Assembly (NCBI GenBank): GCA_051745935.1
Contig: JBNJEM010000330.1
Coordinates: forward strand, 1-8,558
DNA from: JBNJEM01 sp051745935
GTDB lineage: Bacteria; Planctomycetota; Planctomycetia; Pirellulales; Pirellulaceae
Length of the DNA: 8,558 bases
Reading direction: 5' to 3'
In this document: in pieces, positions 1-6,205 of the stretch
Layout: each line of letters opens with the position of its first letter
Numbering within the stretch: position 1 is the first letter of the stretch
The notes under the pieces: model-generated
Database searches by the model: none
What the model was told of the DNA's origin: nothing
Seen by the model: the letters and a program-made list of their open reading frames with translations, nothing else
Translations under genes and position numbers: made by a program

Positions 1-61
1 GGGTACTGGGTACTGGGTACTGGGTACTGGGTACTGGGTACTGGGTACTGGGTACTGGGTA
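1..61. repeat. Heptanucleotide tandem repeat (GGGTACT)n
   Basis: Eight perfect head-to-tail copies of the 7-bp unit GGGTACT are followed by a partial ninth unit ending at base 61. The array starts at the window edge, so its true length is unknown. A 7-bp period shifts the reading frame at every unit and no open frame runs into a neighbouring gene, so it is noncoding. Perfect copies suggest recent or ongoing slippage, so length may vary between strains. It ends 20 bp from the stop codon of a transposase remnant. No function can be assigned. Confidence 0.97.
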
Positions 62-80
62 GAATGACACTGATGTTTTG

Positions 81-383
81 CTAACGTGTTTGAGATTCTT
101 GCTTACGAGGTTTGGTCATCAGTTTGTAGGGCTGCGGTCTGCGTTTGCGTTGTCTCGGTTCTAATCGGTCAGGCCGGTTCCCGATTTCATGAGAGGCGAC
201 AGCAGAAAGCAGATATTCGTAAAGGTCGGGGAGTTGGTTTCTTCGTGCGCGAGCCAGCGTGGAGCGAAAAGCCTCCAAAGTTCGCATGGCACGTGTAAAA
301 CTGATTTTGCGCGGGTCCTTCCGATGCTTGACCGCCGCCTGAATGATCGCCTCACCCAAAGTATTTACCGGCCAATTCAGTCG
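81..383 (-). pseudogene. IS4-type transposase, C-terminal remnant
   Basis: The minus-strand frame is open from just after a TGA at 384-386 to a TAG at 81-83. Its last ~92 residues resemble the C-terminus of IS4-family DDE transposases as I know them. They include an AA-x-H-x-x-x-P-x-x-I-S-F segment, then A-M-x-T-L-x-A-F, and a basic end with GNRPDRLEPR and KRRPQPYKLMTKPR. Full-length family members are roughly 350-450 residues, so the N-terminal part with the catalytic DDE residues is missing. I saw no continuation in other frames between 384 and 523. The only start-like codon is a TTG at 357-359 without a convincing ribosome-binding site. It is read as a dead fragment left by an insertion and deletion. 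No terminal inverted repeat or target duplication was found. Family assignment is from remembered motifs. Confidence 0.72.
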
Positions 384-523
384 TCACCACTCCGGGCACG
401 TTCAGAACGAGTCGTGATCACGCTCCGACCTCCGACCTCTGTCCTCTTCAACCGACATACGAAAACCGTCGCATTATTTTCTTAGCAGAGACGCGGTACT
501 AGCCACTAAAAGGGGGCCGGATC
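384..523. other. Noncoding leader upstream of the propeller gene
   Basis: About 140 bp lie between the transposase remnant and the start of the long propeller gene. No convincing open frame, hairpin terminator or clear -35/-10 pair is visible. A short imperfect CTCCGAC duplication sits near 424-438. The promoter of the downstream gene is presumably here, but I cannot place it. Confidence 0.5.
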
Positions 524-3500
524 ATGATGAGATTGCCTGTTTGTTCACGTATTGCCCTGGGATTGGCAGTCGGCTTCACGGTGATATGGTTTGCTTTCGC
601 TCGGGGCGTTCAAGCCGATAGCGATGCGGTTGTGGAGCTACAAGGGCCGAACGGAATCTGTGTGGTCTTGGGCCTTCTCGAATCCGAGCAGCCGGAATCG
701 ATCGTGGAGATGGCCGCGAACGGCGAATTCCAGATCTACTTTCAAACGCCCGAGGCGGCGCATGTGAGGGCGGTGCGCCGCGAAGCAGCGGACCAGGGGC
801 TGTTAGGGACTCGCTTGTTTGCCGGGCGTGGCGCGTATCGCTCCATTCAGCTGGCCAGCAACCTGGCGGACCGGATGCGCGTGGCCGCCGCTGTAGAGGG
901 ACGCGTGCCGAACGCGGAGATTCTTCGCGTGCTCAAACCAGGAGGCGTGGCGAATGTCGGAAGCGAGCGGTTGGTGAAGCCCAAATCGGCCCGGTTCGAT
1001 GATTGGTCGCATGTTTACCACGGCCCGGACAACAATCCGAAGTCCGTGGACCGAGTCGCCCGAGCGCCGTTCCGCACCCAATTTCTCGGCACGCCACTTT
1101 TTTCACCGATGCCCGAGGTGACGGTGGCGTCGGGTGGTCGCATCTTCAAAGCCTTTGGACACTTGGCCCACAAAAAGAATCAAAATGCCGTTCTCAATAC
1201 ACTTTTCTGCATCAATGCCTACAACGGGACGATCCTCTGGAAACGCCCTCTTCATCGCGGGTTCATGATCCACCGCAACACGATGATCGCAACCCCCGAT
1301 GTCTTCTATTTGGCTGACGATATCTCCTGCAAAATGATCGATCCAGCCAGTGGGGCGGTGCGTGACGAAATCGTGGTTCCGGAAGGGCTTGCCGACGGAC
1401 CGGTCTGGAAGTGGATGGCCCTGGAGGACGATATCCTGTACGCGTTGGTTGGCGCGCCAGAGGTTCGGGTCGATACGATGACTTCGGACACTCGGGGGAT
1501 CGGCCACTGGCCGTGGGGCATGTGGAAGGGACACGATTACGCGGACCCGCGTACCAATTTCGGGTTTGGACGCACGTTTCTTGCCATCGATCCAAGTACC
1601 AACAAGATCCTGTGGAGCTATCGTGATTCCGACTATATCGACGCCCGGGGCGTCTGCATGAGTGACGGGAGAATCTACTTTTACAGTCCCGAAAAATTCC
1701 TCGCTTGCCTTGATGCCGAATGCGGGGACGTCGCTTGGAAGAACTCGAATGATGCTCTGCTGCAGGCTATCGGACCCAACGGCCGAGCCCAGCACTATGT
1801 CACTGGATTCGCCACCACATGCTATTTGAAGTGCAAGGACCGCAAGTTGTTTTTCGCCGGTCCCCAGCGAGAACGATTCGTGGTTGCGTCGGCGGAGGAC
1901 GGGCATGTGCTGTGGCAGAAGCGGCAGGGCAACGTGCAGGTCGTGCTGCGCGACAACGGAATTTATTGCGCGGGGCCTCAACGGAATGACGACACGGCCG
2001 GGGCGGTATACTCGTACGACGGAGAACGTCTGGCCTCGCTGCCAATTCGTCGGGCGTGCACTCGGGCCACCGGCAGTATCGACAGCGTTTTTTATAGAAC
2101 GAGCGGAGGCACGGTTCGCGTCAATACGGCGGACAACTCGGCCGAGCACATCGCGCCGGTGCGGCCGCCCTGCCAGGACGGCGTCATCATCTCCGACGGA
2201 CTGCTGTTCTGGGGGCCCTGGATGTGCGGCTGCCAACTCTCGCTATACGGTCATGTTGCGTTAGGGCCGGCGGAGGGATCGGCCGCGGAGGCTCCAGCGG
2301 AACCACGGCTCCGGTCGGCGGACGGTGGCGACCCGGATCAAGTTCAAGCGTTTTCGGTCAAGGCTAACGACTGGCCCGCTTACAAACACGATCACTCGCG
2401 GAGCAGTTTCACCCCGAATACCGTACCCGCCTCGATCAAACTGGCTTGGCAGCGCCAGGTGGTCGAAAACCAATTGCCGACCGCGCCCATCGTGGCCGGA
2501 AACACCACGTTCGTTGCCGACCGCAGCGGCGTGGTTCAAGCGATTGATCGCGATGGCCAACCCATCTGGAAGGTTTACACGGGAGGTCCAATCTACTATC
2601 CGCCGACCCTCGAAGACGGCCGCCTGTTCCTTGGATCGGCGGATGGGCGGGTGTATGCGTTGGAAGCGGCCTCTGGGCGCAGGCTGTGGTCATACCGGCT
2701 GGCCCCTCGCACGCGACGAATTCCCGTTTACGGACATCTCATATCGACCTGGCCGGTTGCCGGTGGCGTGGTTGTCAAGGATGGCGTGGTGTACGCGGCC
2801 GCCGGCATCGCCCACTACGACGGGACATACGTAGCCGCACTCGACGCGGCGAGCGGCGCGCTAGTCTGGAAAAACGATACGTCCGGCGCGTTGGCAAAGG
2901 ATGTCAATTGTGGCATCAGCCTGCAAGGGGAACTTTGCATACGGGACGGGGAGTTGCAGTTCCTGGGAGGTGGCCCGTATCAGCGTGCCCGATACGATCT
3001 GGAAACGGGCGAGTGTCTGAACGAACCGCGTCACGAGGTAACCTCGCTGTTCCATACGGCCTTCTATCCCTATTATCCGCGGTACGCCAAGTACTCGGCG
3101 TTGAATCACACGTTTCGGGATGGAACCACGGTTCAATACAACCCCAGCTATGATGGCAGGCAGCCCACGCGGCTCGCCGTACTGGCTCCAGCCGGGACAC
3201 AACCCAAGGGGGACTCGCGCGCGGCCGGTGACGAGGTTAAACAAGCGCCGCGGCGGAAACGCCAGGGAAAAGGATCGCAACGGCGGCGCATCTGGAATAC
3301 GGATAAGGCGCGACTCTACACCGCTTTTGTTGTCACCCCTCACACTCTGATCGTCGGCGGCCCAGCCGAGAGGAGCGGCGAGAATCCCCAATTATCGGCC
3401 CTCTCACTCAACGATGGCACAATCCCGTGGCAACGTCCACTTGAATCGCCGCCGGTGAAATCCGGGATTGCCATGGACGGTCAACAGCGAATCGTCGTCG

Positions 3501-3544
3501 CCATGGAAAACGGAAACGTGCTGTGCTTCACGCCCGGGCGGTGA
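524..3544 (+). CDS. Secreted PQQ-like double beta-propeller protein with degenerate methyltransferase-like N-domain
   Basis: This 1006-residue exported protein probably acts in the periplasm; substrate and reaction are unknown. Residues 1-31 form a Sec signal peptide: basic R3 and R9, a hydrophobic core at about 10-26, and probable cleavage after V-Q-A31. Residues ~36-155 resemble a class I methyltransferase fold, ending in the recognisable ILRVLKPGG at 133-141, but the glycine-rich SAM loop is replaced by G50-LLES. A DDWSHVYHGPDNN motif (159-171) opens the propeller part. PQQ-like repeats follow, with Trp-ending strands at about 227-241, 352-364, 395-408 and 450-465. C568-G-C570 closes the first half. 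A linker at ~579-612 leads to DWPAYKHDHSRSSF (616 on), which opens a second set of repeats ending near W969. A purine-rich AGGGGG (511-516) precedes the ATG; ATG at 527 is an alternative start. A basic stretch lies at ~909-924. PQQ-like repeats do not prove PQQ binding. The gene converges on the DJ-1/PfpI gene with 53 bp between stops. Confidence 0.9.
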   Translation: MMRLPVCSRIALGLAVGFTVIWFAFARGVQADSDAVVELQGPNGICVVLGLLESEQPESIVEMAANGEFQIYFQTPEAAHVRAVRREAADQGLLGTRLFAGRGAYRSIQLASNLADRMRVAAAVEGRVPNAEILRVLKPGGVANVGSERLVKPKSARFDDWSHVYHGPDNNPKSVDRVARAPFRTQFLGTPLFSPMPEVTVASGGRIFKAFGHLAHKKNQNAVLNTLFCINAYNGTILWKRPLHRGFMIHRNTMIATPDVFYLADDISCKMIDPASGAVRDEIVVPEGLADGPVWKWMALEDDILYALVGAPEVRVDTMTSDTRGIGHWPWGMWKGHDYADPRTNFGFGRTFLAIDPSTNKILWSYRDSDYIDARGVCMSDGRIYFYSPEKFLACLDAECGDVAWKNSNDALLQAIGPNGRAQHYVTGFATTCYLKCKDRKLFFAGPQRERFVVASAEDGHVLWQKRQGNVQVVLRDNGIYCAGPQRNDDTAGAVYSYDGERLASLPIRRACTRATGSIDSVFYRTSGGTVRVNTADNSAEHIAPVRPPCQDGVIISDGLLFWGPWMCGCQLSLYGHVALGPAEGSAAEAPAEPRLRSADGGDPDQVQAFSVKANDWPAYKHDHSRSSFTPNTVPASIKLAWQRQVVENQLPTAPIVAGNTTFVADRSGVVQAIDRDGQPIWKVYTGGPIYYPPTLEDGRLFLGSADGRVYALEAASGRRLWSYRLAPRTRRIPVYGHLISTWPVAGGVVVKDGVVYAAAGIAHYDGTYVAALDAASGALVWKNDTSGALAKDVNCGISLQGELCIRDGELQFLGGGPYQRARYDLETGECLNEPRHEVTSLFHTAFYPYYPRYAKYSALNHTFRDGTTVQYNPSYDGRQPTRLAVLAPAGTQPKGDSRAAGDEVKQAPRRKRQGKGSQRRRIWNTDKARLYTAFVVTPHTLIVGGPAERSGENPQLSALSLNDGTIPWQRPLESPPVKSGIAMDGQQRIVVAMENGNVLCFTPGR

Positions 3545-3597
3545 TCAAGCGGGGACGGCGGTTTGAAGAGAGGGCATTCGTTTGGTCGGCGACGTGT

Positions 3598-4275
3598 TCA
3601 TTGGCTGCTAGTTTGCCGCATTTTATCAATGAAGATCTTGAAAAAGCGAGTGCCGTAGTCGTGCCAGGTCGAGGCGCTGACGAGGTTGCCGTCGACCACG
3701 CAAGGTTGGTTGACATAAGTGCCACCAGCTTGCGTGATATCGAGCTCGCACTTTCCAACCGTCGTGGCTCGACGACCGCCCTTCAGGCCCCCGGCCGCCG
3801 CCATGATTTCAATACCATGGCAGACGACGGCAATCGGTTTTTCCGCCGTGACGAAGTGCCGCGTGATTCGCATCAGGTCCTTGTCGTAGCGAATGTATTC
3901 CGGGGCCCGCCCGCCGGACAAAAACAGCCCGGCGTATTCCTCCGGGTTCACGTCACGGAAAGCGACCTGGGCTTTGATGTGGTAACCGGGCTTTTCTTGA
4001 GTGAGGTCCCACGGCACGTCACTGTTCGGCGGTACCTCATGCAGCACCATATGGTAAAGCCGGGCTTCCGGGCCGGCCACGACCACCTCGTATCCAGCCT
4101 CCTGGAGCCGAAAGAATGGGTAGAGCGTATCCATTGCCTCGGTCGCATCGCCCAACGGCATCAGTACCTTGCCGGCCTTCTTGGTTTCTGCCTCGTCGTC
4201 CGCGTGGACCACGGAAGACAGAAGGGCGAGGAGAATTGAGCAGCCGATCGATAGATGACACAAGTTGGTTTTCAT
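3598..4275 (-). CDS. Exported DJ-1/PfpI-family protein
   Basis: This encodes a 225-residue protein of the DJ-1/PfpI (class I glutamine amidotransferase-like) superfamily, whose members include proteases, deglycases, chaperones and regulators. Residues 1-25 are a signal peptide (K2, a core at ~8-23, cleavage after V-H-A25), so it is probably periplasmic, whereas most characterised relatives are cytoplasmic. After the first strand (GKVLMPLG, 35-42) come YAGLFLSGGRAPEYIR (114-129) and the nucleophile elbow AVVC152-H153-G154, giving the family's Cys-His pair. The segment at ~68-106 is longer than in the simplest PfpI proteins. The start at 4275 is chosen because AAGGA lies 8 nt upstream and the signal peptide begins there; an ATG 13 codons upstream would put a non-signal segment in front. 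It ends 53 bp from the convergent propeller gene and lies 289 bp downstream of the co-directional beta-helix gene, probably with its own promoter. Fold assignment is strong; activity is unknown. Confidence 0.88.
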   Translation of the reverse strand: MKTNLCHLSIGCSILLALLSSVVHADDEAETKKAGKVLMPLGDATEAMDTLYPFFRLQEAGYEVVVAGPEARLYHMVLHEVPPNSDVPWDLTQEKPGYHIKAQVAFRDVNPEEYAGLFLSGGRAPEYIRYDKDLMRITRHFVTAEKPIAVVCHGIEIMAAAGGLKGGRRATTVGKCELDITQAGGTYVNQPCVVDGNLVSASTWHDYGTRFFKIFIDKMRQTSSQ

Positions 4276-4449
4276 GTTGAGAATCCTTAGGGTTTTGGCA
4301 AGCGGAAACAGCATTCGTGGTCGACTTGATTCGCGCGGTTTTTCTCTCCTGTCCGATGTCCGTGTTCCGCGCTAACAACTCAAATTGAAAACTTTACATG
4401 ATGACCAGCTGGTAAAGCCCGGCTCCGAAGGTCCTTTCGCAAAAGTTGT
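4276..4449. other. Intergenic stretch upstream of the DJ-1/PfpI gene
   Basis: Apart from the ribosome-binding site, this stretch holds no gene with its own start. On the minus strand, an open frame coming from repeat copy A continues into it for about 18 codons and stops at a TAA near 4395-4397, as if copy A were the 3' end of a lost gene. A 7-bp inverted pair (AACAACT near 4374 and AGTTGTT near 4444) is too short and far apart to call. The DJ-1/PfpI promoter probably lies here but is not identifiable. Confidence 0.4.
4284..4288 (-). promoter_or_regulatory. Shine-Dalgarno AAGGA deciding the DJ-1/PfpI start
   Basis: On the minus strand AAGGA stands 8 nt before the ATG at 4275. The in-frame ATG at 4314 would place this site inside the coding region, so the downstream start is preferred. 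The signal peptide at the new N-terminus supports the same choice. Confidence 0.7.
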
Positions 4450-4553
4450 TATACCGGTCGCGGATGACTTTGTCCGCCGCGAGTCCGACCAACGGGAGGA
4501 CGGCTTGCGTCGGGCAGCTTTCCACCCGGAAAAATCCAACCGCCTGAAATATA
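4450..4553. repeat. Direct repeat, copy A (downstream side of beta-helix gene)
   Basis: This copy matches 5942-6043 in the same orientation. Over the 95-bp core (4459-4553 against 5949-6043) I count 5 mismatches and no gaps. The similarity extends 7 more bases (TATACCG) past a 2-nt insertion. It begins 11 bp beyond the stop codon of the beta-helix gene, measured in that gene's direction. It contains a weak inverted pair (CCGAC at 4485-4489, GTCGG at 4509-4513). On the minus strand one frame is open throughout. It could be a REP/MITE-like element or the tail of a duplicated gene. Confidence 0.93.
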
Positions 4554-4564
4554 TCATCCGCGTC

Positions 4565-5917
4565 CTACGGTCCCAAAATCAGCGCGCCGACCGTGCAGTC
4601 GCCGCGCCGAGGCCGGTTCCGTAAATCGCGCCGCGTTGCATACGCCTGATCGCCGCCACCGAGCAAGGGGCTTCCGGGGGCAGGTGCCGCGTTTCGTTTG
4701 TGGGCGTCCCAGCTCACCGACTGGAAGTCGCCCAGCCCGTTTCCTTCGATAGTTCCGGAGCGGACGCCTTGTACCGCCCCATGCACAACGTTGCCGCTCA
4801 CGGTGACGCCAGCCGCGCCGTTGGGGAATCGCACTGCCGGACCGTCGGCCGTGTAAAGCGCATTGTTGGCGAAGATCATGCCCTCGCGACCGTCCCAACT
4901 AGAGAGATTCGCGCCCCGCCCGCTCGTGATGATCGTATTGTGCAGCACCCGCAAATTGCGGGTTTTCCCTTGGTGATCGGTGCTCGCGAACCCGGCCGCC
5001 TTGGCCGCCATGACCAGATTATTGCGCACGATCGCCTCGCCTTGAACCTGCATGGCGTTATCGTTGCTGCGGTAACAAGTATTGCGTTCGATCATGTTCA
5101 CGCCCTGGCCGCCGGTCCCGTAGGCAATCAAACAGGGATACTGCGTGTCGTGAACATGGTTCTCGACGATCCAATTATTGTAGGATCCTTGTTTGAGCTC
5201 GATTCCGTCGCCTTGGCGGCCACCGCAATGGTGAACATGGTTGCCGGCCACCACCGAGTTCCGCATGACCACCTTGCCATGATTCGCACCCAGATACATT
5301 CCCTCGCCGGTTCCTCCCATGAAGTGGTGCATGTGGTTCCGGGTGATGTGGATGTGGTTTGTGTCGCGCGAGTTCACGGTAATACCACCGTGCTCGCCAT
5401 GGTGTAGTTCGCACCGATCGAGCCAGACCTGGGCGCAGTCGTAAAAGCGAATCACAACGCTGCCTCCGGTGAGTTCAAGATGGCGCAACGCCACGTACCG
5501 GGAGGGGCCATGTTCCCCCACATTCATTAGGTTTTGCCGCGCATCGGGCCGGGAGATGGTGGGCGGGTCTTCTGGATCGGCGGCCATGATCCAAATCGGC
5601 GCTTCAGGCGTCCCTTGCAGATCCAGGGTGAGTTTGGGAGCGATGACGAACCGGCCGGCGGCGATCTTCAGCTGGTCGCCCGGCTCGAGCGAGTTGAGAG
5701 CGTCCAAGAGCACGGCGCCGTTTCGCACATCCGACTTCCCGGGATCGTGATCCACTCGCTTTGTGCGTCGCGGCTGGGTCCGGGCCCAGGCGGGGTCGAA
5801 CGTGTCGCGCTGCCACGGCATTGATTCCCCCATGGCATTGGTCGCGACTAGAAAAAACGCCACCGCCGTCAAAACATTCAGATACCGGCGCGGGAACAGT
5901 GTTTCAGAGCCCTTCAT
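4565..5917 (-). CDS. Exported right-handed parallel beta-helix protein
   Basis: This 450-residue protein has the architecture of secreted beta-helix (pectate-lyase-like) proteins, often linked to polysaccharide binding or cleavage. Residues 1-28/30 are a signal peptide: basic R10 R11, a core at ~13-25, cleavage near T-N-A28 or M-G30. Residues ~67-121 form the usual N-terminal cap, with L-x-P-G-D (77-81), an A-A-G-R-F turn (86-90) and a G-T-P-E-A-P-I (102-108) entry strand. From ~140 to ~400 short beta-strands repeat with Asn-rich turns, visible as N-H-M-H-H, N-H-V-H-H and N-H-V-H-D at successive coils. The C-terminus ends with P-G-S-P-L-L-G-G-G and D-L-x-N-R-P-R, a common closing pattern in this class. 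No catalytic residues can be assigned, so lyase, epimerase or plain binding activity are all open. An AGGAGAG (5925-5931) sits 7-8 nt upstream of the ATG. The gene lies almost exactly between two direct repeats, with copy B only 24-31 bp upstream of its start. Confidence 0.87.
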   Translation of the reverse strand: MKGSETLFPRRYLNVLTAVAFFLVATNAMGESMPWQRDTFDPAWARTQPRRTKRVDHDPGKSDVRNGAVLLDALNSLEPGDQLKIAAGRFVIAPKLTLDLQGTPEAPIWIMAADPEDPPTISRPDARQNLMNVGEHGPSRYVALRHLELTGGSVVIRFYDCAQVWLDRCELHHGEHGGITVNSRDTNHIHITRNHMHHFMGGTGEGMYLGANHGKVVMRNSVVAGNHVHHCGGRQGDGIELKQGSYNNWIVENHVHDTQYPCLIAYGTGGQGVNMIERNTCYRSNDNAMQVQGEAIVRNNLVMAAKAAGFASTDHQGKTRNLRVLHNTIITSGRGANLSSWDGREGMIFANNALYTADGPAVRFPNGAAGVTVSGNVVHGAVQGVRSGTIEGNGLGDFQSVSWDAHKRNAAPAPGSPLLGGGDQAYATRRDLRNRPRRGDCTVGALILGP

Positions 5918-5941
5918 GACGAATCTCTCCTATTTGGTGTA

Positions 5942-6043
5942 TATACCGCGCGGATGACTTTCTCCGCCGCGAGTCCGACCAACGGGAGGACGGTGTGCGT
6001 CGGGCACCTTTCCACCCGGAAGAATCCAACCGCCTGAAATATA
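5942..6043. repeat. Direct repeat, copy B (upstream side of beta-helix gene)
   Basis: This is the second copy of the repeat at 4450-4553, in the same orientation and about 1.49 kb away. It falls in the divergent spacer between the beta-helix gene (minus) and the PurF-like gene (plus), so it occupies the likely promoter region of the beta-helix gene. The match stops sharply at 6043 on one side; on the other it fades after TATACCG at 5942-5948. On the minus strand the same frame as in copy A is open here and runs on into the beta-helix leader. Confidence 0.93.
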
Positions 6044-6194
6044 CAACAATTCCAGTTTAGCAGATTGCGGATGCCGAATGGAACTCGCCGCCTCATTTCA
6101 CCCCGCCCACTTGACGGACCGTCCTCGGTGGGGCCAATATGGAACTTCCGCACCCAAGGTGCGAAGTGTACGTGGAAAGTATCGCTAACAGCTG

Positions 6195-6200
6195 GGAGGA
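6195..6200 (+). promoter_or_regulatory. Shine-Dalgarno GGAGGA deciding the PurF-like start
   Basis: GGAGGA lies 5 nt before the ATG at 6206. An in-frame ATG at 6065 would add 47 residues with no family resemblance and would start inside the leader. The short form begins MGGFCGV, putting the candidate catalytic Cys near the N-terminus as this enzyme class requires. Confidence 0.85.
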
Positions 6201-6205
6201 AGCTA

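Noticed and set aside
86..485. Plus-strand short open frames over the transposase remnant
   Set aside because: They are antisense to the transposase frame and lack ribosome-binding sites or recognisable motifs.
1103..2236. Long minus-strand open frame (377 codons) inside the propeller gene
   Set aside because: It lies antisense to a gene with clear domain motifs, has no ribosome-binding site or recognisable motifs, and is typical of antisense frames in GC-rich DNA.
3523..4239. Plus-strand open frame of 238 codons across the DJ-1/PfpI gene
   Set aside because: It mirrors the minus-strand gene, which has a signal peptide, Shine-Dalgarno site and catalytic elbow; the plus frame shows no family motifs.
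4048..4424. Shared TGGTAAAGCC(G/C)GGCT between the DJ-1/PfpI gene and the region beside repeat copy A
   Set aside because: Only about 16 bp match with no extension on either side, so chance is the simplest explanation.
4565..4567. Stop codon of the beta-helix gene is in frame with the open tail in repeat copy A, suggesting readthrough
   Set aside because: An in-frame relation has a one-in-three chance, the beta-helix protein already ends with a usual closing motif, and no readthrough context is visible.
4700..5407. Plus-strand open frame of 235 codons inside the beta-helix gene
   Set aside because: It is an antisense shadow of the repetitive beta-helix coils, and its His/Val richness follows from the real gene's codons.
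6065..6205. Upstream in-frame extension of the PurF-like gene
   Set aside because: No ribosome-binding site precedes the ATG at 6065 and the 47 extra residues resemble nothing in the family; GGAGGA before 6206 decides the start.
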